From positions 62,001-126,000 of the forward strand of contig NZ_BCWQ01000011.1 of the NCBI RefSeq assembly GCF_001592285.1: a stretch of DNA of 64,000 bases. Direction: 5' to 3'. This DNA is from Hydrogenophaga pseudoflava NBRC 102511. Its GTDB lineage: Bacteria > Pseudomonadota > Gammaproteobacteria > Burkholderiales > Burkholderiaceae_C. The notes beneath the pieces were generated by a model, which saw only the letters and a list, made by a program, of their open reading frames with translations, ran no database searches and had not been told where the DNA came from. A program made the translations under genes and the position numbers. Of this stretch, positions 41,920 through 50,117 are shown piece by piece. The stretch's first letter is position 1; each line of letters opens with the position of its first letter.

Positions 41920-44007
41920 TCACCAGGTCGTCACGGGCGCCAACACCGGCGCCTCGGGCAGCGAAAAGTAGAACGCGGCACCCTGCCCCACCACCCCCTC
42001 GCCGCGCACCTGCCCGCCGTGGCGGCGGACCACCCGGCTGACCGTGGCCAGGCCCACGCCCGAGCCCTCGAATTCGTGGTGGGCGTGCAGGCGCTTGAAG
42101 GGCTGGAACAGCTGGGGGGCATAGGCCATGTCAAAGCCCGCGCCGTTGTCGCGCACGCAGAAAGTCACCAGGCCATCGGCGCTGTGTTCGCGGGTCAGGC
42201 TGATGCGTGGCTGCGGCGTCTGCCCGGTGTACTTCCAGGCGTTGCCCAGCAGGTTCTGCAGCACCACCCGCATCAGGCCCGGATCGGCCATGGCCCGCAG
42301 GCCCGGCTGGATGTCCCAGTCCACCTCGCGCCCGGGCTCCGAGCGGTGCAATTCGGCCGCCAGCTGCAGCGCCATCTCGCTCAGGTCCACCAGTGCCAGG
42401 TCCATCTTGGCGCGACCCAGGTGCGCCAGCGACAGCAGGTCGGTGATGAGCTGACCCATGCGGCGCGACCCGTCCTGGATGCGGCGCAGGTGCCGGCGAC
42501 CGGCGTCGGAGAGCCGGTCCGACTCCTCCTCTTCCAGCACGCAGGCAAAGCCGTGGATGCTGCGCAACGGCGTGCGCAGGTCGTGCGAGACGCTGTAGGC
42601 GAACGCCTCCAGCTCGCGGTTGGCCTGGGCCAGTTCGCTGGTGCGCCGGCTCACGCGCGACTCCAGCTCATCGTTGAGTTGCTGCAGCGCCAGCTGCGCC
42701 TCGCGCACCTCGGTGATGTCCAGCACCGTGCCCCTGCTGCGCGCCGGGCGGTCGCCTTCGTATTCGGTCACGCCGCGCTCGCGCACGTACTTGATGCGCT
42801 CACCAGGCAGCACCAGCCGGTGCACCACGTTGTAGGTCCGGCGGTCACGGATCGAGCCGTCGAAAGCCTGTTTCACCATCGTCCGGTCGTCCGGATGCAC
42901 CCACTCCAGGAAGCGTTCAAACGAGGGCCGCACCGTGGCCGGATCGACCTCGAAGATGCGGTAGACCTCGTCGGACCAGTGCAGCTGGCCCGTGGCCAGA
43001 TTGCATTCCCAGCTGCCCAGACCCGCCAGCTGCTGCGCCTCCTTCAGCCCGGCCTCGCTGCGCGCCAGCGCGCGCTGGCTGCGCGCCATGCGCAGCTGGT
43101 CGCGCACGATCACGCCGCCAAAACCCAGCAGCAGCAGGGACAGGACCCCGGTCACCAGCAGGTTGCGCCACATCGCGGGCGCCAGCGGCGCCAGCACCGA
43201 GTCGTCGGCCAGGCCGACCGACACCACCAGCCCCGAATCGGGCAGCCGGTGCCAGCCGTAGGTGCGCGGCGCGTGGTCCATCACATCGTCGACCCGGTAG
43301 GTGCCGTGCATCAGCGCCGGCTGCGCGCGGTAGGGCCGGTCGGCGGGCACCAGTTTGCCCACGGACGCCTCGTTGGCCTCGCTGCGCGCGACGTAGCGGC
43401 CGTCGGCGTGCACCAGCGACACCACGTCCTGATCCGACAGTTCCAGCTTGCCCAGCTCGCGGGCGATGTAGGCCGACTCCACCACCAGGTAGACCACGCC
43501 GTCGAAGCGCCCCTGGCGCAGCACCGGCCGGTCCACCGCAAACACCCAGCGCCCGGTCAGGCGCGAACGCACCGTCGCCGACACCCGCATCAGGTCGGAG
43601 CCCAGGCGCGCCAACTGGAAGCTTTCGCGGTCGCCCACATAGCCCCCGTTGTCCAGCCCCAGGCTGTTGTAGACCAGGTGGCCACTGCCATCGGCCACCG
43701 ACACGTGCGAGACCAGGCCCGGCGGCAGGCTGGCCAGCGCGTCCTTGGCCAGCAGGTCGAAACGCTCCCGCGGCTCACGCACCCAGTGTTCGCGCAGCGT
43801 GCGAAGCGTGACGTCCATGGTGTTGAGGTGCGCCTGCACCTGCCCGGCCATCGCATCGGCCACCTGCAGGCTGCGCTGCTCGGCCTGCAACAGCACCTGA
43901 TCGCGCAGCTGGTTCTGGGAGCGCAGCGACTGCCACCACAGCACACCGGCCGCCACCACCGTGAACAACGCGACCAGCAGCGCAAAGGAGCGGGAAAGCG
44001 CCTTCAA
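41920..44007 (-). CDS. CACHE-PAS sensor histidine kinase, copy 2 (TTG start)
   Basis: 695 aa, same architecture as the downstream gene: helix, double-CACHE-like sensor with YVGDRESFQ and VRSRLTGRWVFAVDRPV, helix near 285-305, PAS, coiled coil, HisKA with His475 in YSVSHDLRTPLRSI and an HATPase. The frame stays open up to 44106, but aligning with copy 1 puts the true N-terminus at TTG 44007, which has GAGGG six bases before it and matches residue for residue (eight residues ahead of the shared VALFT run). Sensor residues differ between copies, so the ligands may differ. Confidence 0.9.
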   Translation of the reverse strand: MKALSRSFALLVALFTVVAAGVLWWQSLRSQNQLRDQVLLQAEQRSLQVADAMAGQVQAHLNTMDVTLRTLREHWVREPRERFDLLAKDALASLPPGLVSHVSVADGSGHLVYNSLGLDNGGYVGDRESFQLARLGSDLMRVSATVRSRLTGRWVFAVDRPVLRQGRFDGVVYLVVESAYIARELGKLELSDQDVVSLVHADGRYVARSEANEASVGKLVPADRPYRAQPALMHGTYRVDDVMDHAPRTYGWHRLPDSGLVVSVGLADDSVLAPLAPAMWRNLLVTGVLSLLLLGFGGVIVRDQLRMARSQRALARSEAGLKEAQQLAGLGSWECNLATGQLHWSDEVYRIFEVDPATVRPSFERFLEWVHPDDRTMVKQAFDGSIRDRRTYNVVHRLVLPGERIKYVRERGVTEYEGDRPARSRGTVLDITEVREAQLALQQLNDELESRVSRRTSELAQANRELEAFAYSVSHDLRTPLRSIHGFACVLEEEESDRLSDAGRRHLRRIQDGSRRMGQLITDLLSLAHLGRAKMDLALVDLSEMALQLAAELHRSEPGREVDWDIQPGLRAMADPGLMRVVLQNLLGNAWKYTGQTPQPRISLTREHSADGLVTFCVRDNGAGFDMAYAPQLFQPFKRLHAHHEFEGSGVGLATVSRVVRRHGGQVRGEGVVGQGAAFYFSLPEAPVLAPVTTW

Positions 44008-44218
44008 GGCGACACCCTCACGCCACGATCCCGGCACCCCACGGGGCGCGCGGACGCAATGCACCAATCCACAACGACGATCTCTCTTTATATGTACGAA
44101 CACCAACCCGGCGGCTGGCGAGCGGGGCCGATTCTGGTGCGCGAACCTTACGCGCAGCCGATATCAGCGCCCCCTACCGTTCATTTCGTCACGAAGTGGT
44201 GCAAGTTGAGTCCGTCTG

Positions 44219-45748
44219 TCAGGGCGCGGGCGTGCGGTCCACCATGTCGCGCATGCGCCGCCGCATCGCGCGGTCGCGCCGCTGTTCCTCGTTCCAGTCC
44301 TCGCGCACGCCGCGCCACAGCGCCAGCGCCATCAGCAGAATCACCACGGCAAACGGCAGCGCAAACACGATGGTCGCCGTCTGCACCGCCTTCACGCCAC
44401 CGGCCAGCAGCAGACTGATGGCGATGCCCGAAACCAGCAAGCCCCAGACGATCTTCACCCGCGCGCCCGGGTTTTCCTGACCGCCGGTGCTCATCATGCC
44501 CAGCACCAACGTGGCCGAATCTCCCGACGTCACGAAAAACACCAGCACCAGCACCGTGGCGACGCCACTCATCAACCCGCCCAGCGGCAGGTGGTCGAAC
44601 ATGGCGAACAGACCGGTGGACACGTCGGCGCTCACCGCTTCGGCGATGGGCAGGTCCTGCAGGATTTCCAGGTGCAGCGCCGTGCCGCCAAACACCGAGA
44701 ACCACACGAACGCCGCCAGCGTGGGTGCCAGCACCGTGCCCAGCACGAACTCGCGGATGGTGCGTCCGCGCGAAACGCGCGCGATGAACAGGCCCACGAA
44801 GGGGGACCAACTCACCCACCAGGCCCAGTAGAACACCGTCCAGCCACCCACCCAGCCGCTGTCGCGGAACGGCGTCATGCGCAGGCTCATGCGCACGAAC
44901 TCGCTCAGGTAGCTGCCCAGCGTGTTGGTGAAAGTGTCGATGACCGCCACCGTCGGCCCCAGGACGAACACCGCCAGCGCCAGCACACCCGCCACGATCA
45001 GGTTGAAGGTTGAAAGCCACTTGATGCCCCTGCTCACCCCGGTCACGGCCGAGGTCAGGAACAGCACCGTCGTGACCACGATGATGGCCACCTGCGCGGT
45101 GCTGTTCACCGGCACCCCCATCACCGCCGCCAGGCCGCTGTTGATCTGCAGTGCCCCCATGCCCAGCGAGGCCGCCACACCGAAGGCCGTGGCGATCACC
45201 GCCAACACGTTCACCACCGGGCCGAGCTTCTTCATCGGCGCCCAGGGCAGCGCTTCCACCGCCGTGCTCACCAGCGCAGAGCCGCCGTGGCGGAACTGGA
45301 AAAACGCGATCGCCAGCGCCACGATGCTGTACACCGCCCAGGGGTGCAGCCCCCAGTGGAAGAAGCTGTAGCGCATGGCCGCGTTGGCGGCCTCCGGCGT
45401 GTGGGCAGCAATGCCGGGTGGCGGTGCGCCATAGTGCGAGATCGGCTCGGCCACGCCCCAGAACACCAGGCCGATGCCCATGCCCGCGGCGAACAGCATG
45501 GCGAACCAGGCGCCGATGGAGAACTCCGGCTCGTCGTCCTCGCCGCCGAGCTTGAGATCGCCGTAGCGGCTGACGGCCAGGATCAGCGCCATCACCACCA
45601 GGCCCAGCACCACCCAGAGGTAGAACCAACCGAAGTTGCGTGTGATGCCCGCCAGCGCGGTGTCGAACACGCCGCCCAGCGACGCGGGGGCAATGACACC
45701 CCACAGGACAATGGCCAGGATCAGACCGGCCGACACGATGAGTTGCAT
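44219..45748 (-). CDS. BCCT family betaine/choline/carnitine-type transporter
   Basis: 509 aa, twelve hydrophobic helices. Family signatures: AAGMGIGLVFWGVAEPISHY, FFHWGLHPWAVYSI and the core GWTVFYWAWWVSWSPFVGLFIARVSRGRTIREF. Sodium- or proton-coupled uptake of a quaternary ammonium solute, for osmoprotection or as nutrient. The ATG at 45748 has AGGAG seven bases before it; the frame upstream to 45811 is not used. Short cytosolic C-tail, RRDRAMRRRMRDMV, arginine-rich. Located downstream of the twin kinases but separated by 211 bp; no bet genes adjoin. Confidence 0.9.
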   Translation of the reverse strand: MQLIVSAGLILAIVLWGVIAPASLGGVFDTALAGITRNFGWFYLWVVLGLVVMALILAVSRYGDLKLGGEDDEPEFSIGAWFAMLFAAGMGIGLVFWGVAEPISHYGAPPPGIAAHTPEAANAAMRYSFFHWGLHPWAVYSIVALAIAFFQFRHGGSALVSTAVEALPWAPMKKLGPVVNVLAVIATAFGVAASLGMGALQINSGLAAVMGVPVNSTAQVAIIVVTTVLFLTSAVTGVSRGIKWLSTFNLIVAGVLALAVFVLGPTVAVIDTFTNTLGSYLSEFVRMSLRMTPFRDSGWVGGWTVFYWAWWVSWSPFVGLFIARVSRGRTIREFVLGTVLAPTLAAFVWFSVFGGTALHLEILQDLPIAEAVSADVSTGLFAMFDHLPLGGLMSGVATVLVLVFFVTSGDSATLVLGMMSTGGQENPGARVKIVWGLLVSGIAISLLLAGGVKAVQTATIVFALPFAVVILLMALALWRGVREDWNEEQRRDRAMRRRMRDMVDRTPAP

Positions 45749-46120
45749 GAGATTTCTCCTCCGGGAAAACGGCCCGCCCTTCGGCTGCAACTCAGGACGA
45801 CAGCACGGCACCGCTCAGGTGCGCGCCTGGGCGGTGCGGGTGCCGGCGCAGCCGGGGAATCAAGCCAGAAGACGGCGGCGGTCCGGCCCGATGTGACGGT
45901 GTCGCCCGGCCCGCAAGGCCCATGCGGGGCGCTTCGGGGCGGTGGCAGCGGTGCCATTGCAGCACGCTGTGCCGGGGCTGTCAGCAAGGACCGGCACCGC
46001 CAGCGCAAGGGGGGCGCCGGCCATGCCGTCATGAACGAAGTCCGTATTGTGCGCGGATGCGCTTCAGCGCGTGAGCCTGTGCTCACATACCTGAGTGGCC
46101 GGCACGGAGATGCGGCCCGC
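45749..46120. other. 372-bp stretch without a gene
   Basis: GC-rich spacer between the BCCT gene (its upstream side) and the end of the DMT permease gene. It must hold the BCCT promoter, which I cannot place. A small perfect hairpin, GTGAGC-CTGT-GCTCAC, sits at 46071-46086 some 35 bp beyond the permease stop and could mark its 3' end. Open frames here have no start context or recognisable product. Confidence 0.5.
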
Positions 46121-47173
46121 TCAGTGGCTGTGCCGGTGGTGCAGGTCCGGTGCGTGCGGGTGGCTGTGGCGCAGCGGGCTGTGGTGGTGCGGGTGGCTGT
46201 GTGCGCCCTGGGGCATCACCGGATGGGCGTGGTCGTGGTGCCCGTCGTCGTGGGTGTGGGCGTGCTCATGGTCCAGCGCCTCGTGGTCGTGGGCATGGCC
46301 ATGCTCCTCGGCCAGGTGCACCAGCATCCCCGCCACCATCAGCGCCCCGCCCGCCAGCAGCAACACGCTGCCCGAACGTTCGCCCAGCGCGAACGCGCCG
46401 AGTGCGCCGATGAAAGGTGCGAACGCAAACACCGAGCCGGTGCGCGCCGCGCCGAAATGCCGCTGCGCCAGCAGATAGAAACGCAGGCTCAGGCCATACC
46501 CCGTCGCACCCACCGCCAGCAATGCGAGCACCGCAAGCACGGTCGGCAGCGGTTCGCCCCGGGCCAGCGCCAGCACCGTCGTGACCACCGCCCCCAGCGC
46601 CGCCTTGACCAGCACCACCTGCCCCGGGTCGCGGTCGGCGACGCCGCGCGAGAGCGTGTTGTCCACGCCCCAGGCCACCGTGGCCACGGCCACCGCCAGC
46701 AGGCCGAGCAACTGCACCTGGCCCGTGAGGCCCTGGTCGATCACCAGCAGCGCGCCGCCGGCCAGCAGCAGCGCCACCGCCGACTTCACCCGCCCGTCCA
46801 GCACCTCGCCGTACCAGCGCCAGGCCAGCACCGCGGTGAACACGGCTTCGAGCGTGAGCAGCAGCGAGGCGCTGGCGCCGCTGGTGCGCTGCAGCCCCCA
46901 GGCCAGCGCCACCGGCCCCAGCACCGCGCCAGCCCCCACCATCGCCAGCAGACGCGGCCAGTCGCTGCGGCGCAGCGGCGCCTCCACCGAAGCGCGCCGT
47001 CGCGTGAAGACCGCCACCAGCGCCGCGCCGCCATACAGCAGCGCCGCGGTGGAAAACGGTCCCAGACCTTGGCCGAAACGCTGCACCAGCGGTGTGCTCA
47101 GACCGAACAGGGCCGCCGCCAGCAGGGCCAGCAGGCCGCCGCGCAGCACGGGGGAGAGGGTGGCGGGGATCAC
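46121..47173 (-). CDS. DMT (EamA) permease with histidine-rich C-terminal tail
   Basis: 350 aa from the GTG at 47173 (367 aa if the ATG at 47224 is used; neither has a clear ribosome site). Ten hydrophobic helices in two EamA halves (PF00892): LLALLAAALFGLSTPLVQRF and LLAVAVATVAWGVDNTLSR. The last 62 residues are a soluble tail holding 24 histidines in HGHAHDHE / HEHAHTHDDGHHDHAH / HSHPHHHS runs. Both termini of such permeases face the cytosol. The tail suggests metal buffering or a nickel, cobalt or zinc export role, as with histidine stretches of metal exporters; this is inference. No metal-resistance genes adjoin. Confidence 0.85.
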   Translation of the reverse strand: MIPATLSPVLRGGLLALLAAALFGLSTPLVQRFGQGLGPFSTAALLYGGAALVAVFTRRRASVEAPLRRSDWPRLLAMVGAGAVLGPVALAWGLQRTSGASASLLLTLEAVFTAVLAWRWYGEVLDGRVKSAVALLLAGGALLVIDQGLTGQVQLLGLLAVAVATVAWGVDNTLSRGVADRDPGQVVLVKAALGAVVTTVLALARGEPLPTVLAVLALLAVGATGYGLSLRFYLLAQRHFGAARTGSVFAFAPFIGALGAFALGERSGSVLLLAGGALMVAGMLVHLAEEHGHAHDHEALDHEHAHTHDDGHHDHAHPVMPQGAHSHPHHHSPLRHSHPHAPDLHHRHSH

Positions 47174-47227
47174 GCGCCGCAGTGTATCGGCGCCCCACCG
47201 AGCCCAGACGGTGCCGCACCCCATTTC

Positions 47228-47233
47228 TATAAT
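47228..47233 (+). promoter_or_regulatory. Consensus -10 box placing transcription start on the ATG
   Basis: TATAAT lies 6 bases before the ATG at 47240, so transcription would begin at or beside the A of the start codon, giving a leaderless message. The region 17 bases upstream (CAGACG) is only a weak -35. Confidence 0.4.
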
Positions 47234-47239
47234 TGCGCG

Positions 47240-47551
47240 ATGTTCCGCCGGTGCCTCGTTGCCCTGTTTGCCCTGCACTTCCTGCTGAGCCTGGGCGGCT
47301 TCACGCTGCATGTGCCCTCGCCGGAACTCACCGAGTCCGCCCTGACCGCCGACGTCGACGGGCTCGGCTCCAGCGTGCAGCACGGGCTCACCGACGACGC
47401 GCCCGACATGCCCGACGGCCCGCTGCGCGCCCTCCCCGTGCTCAGGGTGTCCCACCCGCCACTGCCCGCCACGCCCTGGGTGTTCGGCTCCCGGGACGAC
47501 CCGTTGCCCATGGGCCTCGACCGGCCGCCCCGGCGCTCCGCGCGCGCCTGA
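47240..47551 (+). CDS. Small exported protein of unknown function
   Basis: 103 aa. Hydrophobic N-terminus FRRCLVALFALHFLLSLGGFTLHV acts as signal or anchor; the rest is polar and low in complexity with many Pro, Asp and Leu, ending PPRRSARA. No domain recognised. It has no ribosome site, since a TATAAT box lies immediately upstream. It is divergent from the DMT permease and precedes the CorC-type gene by 152 bp that contain an 8-bp tandem repeat. Codon use is like its neighbours, so it is probably real. Confidence 0.55.
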   Translation: MFRRCLVALFALHFLLSLGGFTLHVPSPELTESALTADVDGLGSSVQHGLTDDAPDMPDGPLRALPVLRVSHPPLPATPWVFGSRDDPLPMGLDRPPRRSARA

Positions 47552-47601
47552 CCGCGGGCGCGGCGTCCGGCCGCCCGCCCCTCTCCCTGCTCCCGTCCGC
47601 C

Positions 47602-47673
47602 CGCACGCCCGCACGCCCGCACGCCCGCACGTCCGCACGTCCGCACGTCCGCACGTCCGCACGCCCGCACGCC
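47602..47673. repeat. Nine-unit 8-bp tandem repeat
   Basis: Nine consecutive units of CGCACGCC or CGCACGTC (five and four copies) with exact 8-bp spacing, flanked by degenerate units on both sides. It ends 30 bp before the ATG of the CorC-type gene. A 12-bp direct repeat (TGCCTCATGGAA at 47682 and 47698) follows and includes the start codon. Confidence 0.9.
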
Positions 47674-47703
47674 CGCGGGCGTGCCTCATGGAACCCATGC
47701 CTC

Positions 47704-49026
47704 ATGGAAATTGCCTTGCTTTTTGCGCTCATCGTGCTCAATGGCCTGTTCGCCATGTCCGAGATCGCGCTCGTCACCGCCCGCAAAGCGCGGCTTCAGA
47801 AACTCATCGACGAAGGTGACGGCGCGGCGGTCGCCGCCGTGAAGCTGGGCGAAGACCCCACTCGCTTTCTCTCCACCATCCAGATCGGCATCACCTCCAT
47901 CGGCGTGCTCAACGGCATCGTCGGCGAGGCGGCACTGGCCGGGCCGCTGGCGCACTGGCTCGTCTCACTGGGCGTGGCCGGGAACGTCGCCCAGCTCGGC
48001 GCCACCGGCCTGGTGGTGGTGCTGATCACCTACTTCTCCATCGTGGTCGGCGAGCTGGTGCCCAAGCGCATCGGCCAGTCCAACCCGGAAATGCTGGCCC
48101 GCTTCATGGCCCGCCCCATCAACGCCCTGGCCATCGCCACCAAGCCCTTCGTGCTGCTGCTGTCGGTCTCCACCAAGGCGCTGCTGCGCCTGCTGGGCAT
48201 CAAGGACAACAGCGGCGCGGCGGTGACCGAGGAAGAGATCCACGCCATGCTCGAAGAAGGCACCAGCGCGGGCGTGATCGAGTCGCACGAGCACACCATG
48301 GTGCGCAACGTGTTCCGGCTGGACGACCGGCAGATCGGCTCGCTGATGGTGCCGCGCAGCGACGTGGTGGTGCTCGACCTGGACCAGAGCTTCGAGGTCA
48401 ACATGGCGCGGGTCGAGGCCTCGGACCATGCGCGCTTCCCGGTGGTGCGCGGCGACATGAACCACGTGGCGGGGGTGGTGAACGCGCGCAAGTGGCTCTC
48501 GCAGGCGCTGCGCGGCGGTGAGCGCGAGCTGGCGAACCAGCCGCTGCAGGAGGCGCTGTACGTGCCCGAGACCATCACCGGCATGGAGCTGCTGGACAAT
48601 TTCCGGCAGTCGGGCGGCCAGATGGCCTTCGTCATCGACGAGTACGGCGAGGTGCAGGGCATCGTCACGCTGCAGGACCTGATCGAGGCCATCACCGGCG
48701 AGTTCAGCCCGCGCGACCCGGAAACCTCGTGGGCGGTGCAGCGCGAGGACGGCAGCTGGCTGCTGGACGGCCACATCCCGGTGCCCGAGCTGAAGGACCG
48801 GCTGGGTCTGGACACCGTGCCCGACGAGCAGCGCGGCCGCTACCACACGCTCAGCGGCCTGATGATGCTGCTGACCGGCCGCCTGCCCCGGGAAGGCGAC
48901 CAGGTGGAATGGGAACACTGGCGCTTCGAGATCGTGGACATGGACGGCCGCACCATCGACAAGGTGCTGGCCACGCGCCACGACCCGGACGCGCCGGAAG
49001 GCACCGACGAGGTGGTGGCGCCATGA
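47704..49026 (+). CDS. HlyC/CorC family (CNNM + CBS) transporter-like protein
   Basis: 440 aa. CNNM/DUF21 membrane domain with about four helices (residues 1-180; LFALIVLNGLFAMSEIALVTARKARLQ, ITSIGVLNGIVGEA), a CBS pair (about 200-330; MVPRSDVVVLDLDQS, VVNARKWL, MAFVIDEYGEVQGIVTLQDLIEAITGE) and a CorC_HlyC domain. Relatives influence Mg2+ or Co2+ export. A frame open upstream into the repeat is ignored; the ATG at 47704 starts the membrane helix. Its stop overlaps the next ATG (ATGA). Confidence 0.9.
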   Translation: MEIALLFALIVLNGLFAMSEIALVTARKARLQKLIDEGDGAAVAAVKLGEDPTRFLSTIQIGITSIGVLNGIVGEAALAGPLAHWLVSLGVAGNVAQLGATGLVVVLITYFSIVVGELVPKRIGQSNPEMLARFMARPINALAIATKPFVLLLSVSTKALLRLLGIKDNSGAAVTEEEIHAMLEEGTSAGVIESHEHTMVRNVFRLDDRQIGSLMVPRSDVVVLDLDQSFEVNMARVEASDHARFPVVRGDMNHVAGVVNARKWLSQALRGGERELANQPLQEALYVPETITGMELLDNFRQSGGQMAFVIDEYGEVQGIVTLQDLIEAITGEFSPRDPETSWAVQREDGSWLLDGHIPVPELKDRLGLDTVPDEQRGRYHTLSGLMMLLTGRLPREGDQVEWEHWRFEIVDMDGRTIDKVLATRHDPDAPEGTDEVVAP

Positions 49027-49454
49027 CCCGACGCACCCACACTGGGTCCGTGGCCGTGGCGGCGGCCCTGCTGCTGGCCGCCTGCGCCGAGGGCTACCCC
49101 GAGCGCTCCGAGGTCGTGACCCTGCACTACGGCATGGGGCAGACCGAGGCGATCAGGGCCATGAACCAGGTCGTCAAGGGCAAGCAGCAGAAGAGCCCGG
49201 CCCGCTTCGCCATGCTGGAGGACTGCGTGCTGGAGGTGCATGCGCGCCGCCCGCTGGACGGCCGCGAATCGCGGACACTGCCGCTCAGGGACGTGCGGGC
49301 GGTCGCCACCAGGACCCCGGACAGCGACAGCTACCGCGTCACGCTGCACCCACGCGGGTCCGGCGACCCGGGGCACACCGTGGTGCATGGCGTCCCGTGG
49401 ACCACCGCCACGCAGATGAAGTGGCTGCTGGAGTACCTGCCCAGCACCTGCTGA
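49023..49454 (+). CDS. Small lipoprotein, unknown function
   Basis: 143 aa. Lipoprotein signal with lipobox LLAAC (Cys about 21), then ERSEVVTLHYGMGQTEAIRAMNQV and a conserved Cys in MLEDCVLEVHARR. No known domain. Its ATG overlaps the CorC-type stop by 4 bases, so it is translationally coupled and may serve the same membrane system. One other Cys ends the protein (LPSTC), possibly disulphide-bonded to the first. Confidence 0.7.
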   Translation: MTRRTHTGSVAVAAALLLAACAEGYPERSEVVTLHYGMGQTEAIRAMNQVVKGKQQKSPARFAMLEDCVLEVHARRPLDGRESRTLPLRDVRAVATRTPDSDSYRVTLHPRGSGDPGHTVVHGVPWTTATQMKWLLEYLPSTC

Positions 49455-49470
49455 GGCCATACTGCCTGCC

Positions 49471-49752
49471 GTGAAGACCTTCATTGCACAGCGCTGGCAC
49501 GGCCTCGTCGGCTGGCGCACCCTGTTCTGGCGCGACCTGCTGGTCGTCGGCACCAGCCTGAACCTGCTCATGACCGGGCTGGCACTGGCGTTGCTGTCGC
49601 AGGACGCGCCCATCCAGTGGGTGCTGCTCGCGCACCTGCTGCCGCTGCCCTACAACCTGCTGATCGTGTCCTCGATCTGGTCGGCACCGCAGCGGCCGAA
49701 GATCGTGCTGGGCGCAAGCGTGTTCTGGCTGGTGCTGTTCGTGGCCGTGTGA
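49471..49752 (+). CDS. Small membrane protein, unknown function
   Basis: 93 aa from GTG at 49471. Three hydrophobic segments: [40 protein letters not shown] and [16 protein letters not shown]. Sits 16 bp after the lipoprotein gene in the same direction. I do not recognise a family; the position suggests co-transcription with the CorC-type operon. Confidence 0.6.
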   Translation: MKTFIAQRWHGLVGWRTLFWRDLLVVGTSLNLLMTGLALALLSQDAPIQWVLLAHLLPLPYNLLIVSSIWSAPQRPKIVLGASVFWLVLFVAV

Positions 49753-49780
49753 GTCGCCACCGGGCGCGACAATCCGGCGC

Positions 49781-50098
49781 ATGAGAACCCTGCTGCTCTA
49801 CCTGGCCACCGCACTCGCCGAGATCGTCGGCTGCTACCTGCCCTGGCTGTGGCTGCGGCAGGGTGCGCCGGTGTGGCTGCTGCTGCCGGCCGCCGCGAGC
49901 CTGGCCCTGTTCGCCTGGCTGCTGACGCTGCACGACACCGCCTCGGGGCGGGTGTACGCGGCCTACGGCGGCGTCTACATCGGCGCGGCCATCGCCTGGC
50001 TGTGGGCGGTGGACGGCGTGCGGCCCACGGCCTGGGACGCGGCCGGCGCCGCCGTGGCGCTGGCGGGCATGGCCATCGTCGCGTTCCAGCCGCGCTGA
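49781..50098 (+). CDS. YnfA/UPF0060 small multidrug-resistance-fold protein
   Basis: 105 aa, four helices. [21 protein letters not shown], then [27 protein letters not shown] are the conserved blocks of UPF0060. The fold is related to the small multidrug resistance family, though transport activity is disputed. The two-residue EIVGCY motif is intact. MFS permease gene follows after 19 bp. Confidence 0.9.
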   Translation: MRTLLLYLATALAEIVGCYLPWLWLRQGAPVWLLLPAAASLALFAWLLTLHDTASGRVYAAYGGVYIGAAIAWLWAVDGVRPTAWDAAGAAVALAGMAIVAFQPR

Positions 50099-50117
50099 AC
50101 GACACAGCACAGCGCCC

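Noticed and set aside
44010-44218. Small open frames in the gap upstream of the second kinase
   Set aside because: They lack ribosome sites and homology; the region looks like promoter DNA, with an AT-rich run near 44090-44097 and the short palindrome TTCGTCACGAA at 44185-44195.
47602-47673. Tandem repeat considered as a CRISPR array
   Set aside because: Units are 8 bp with no spacers, and no cas genes are present.
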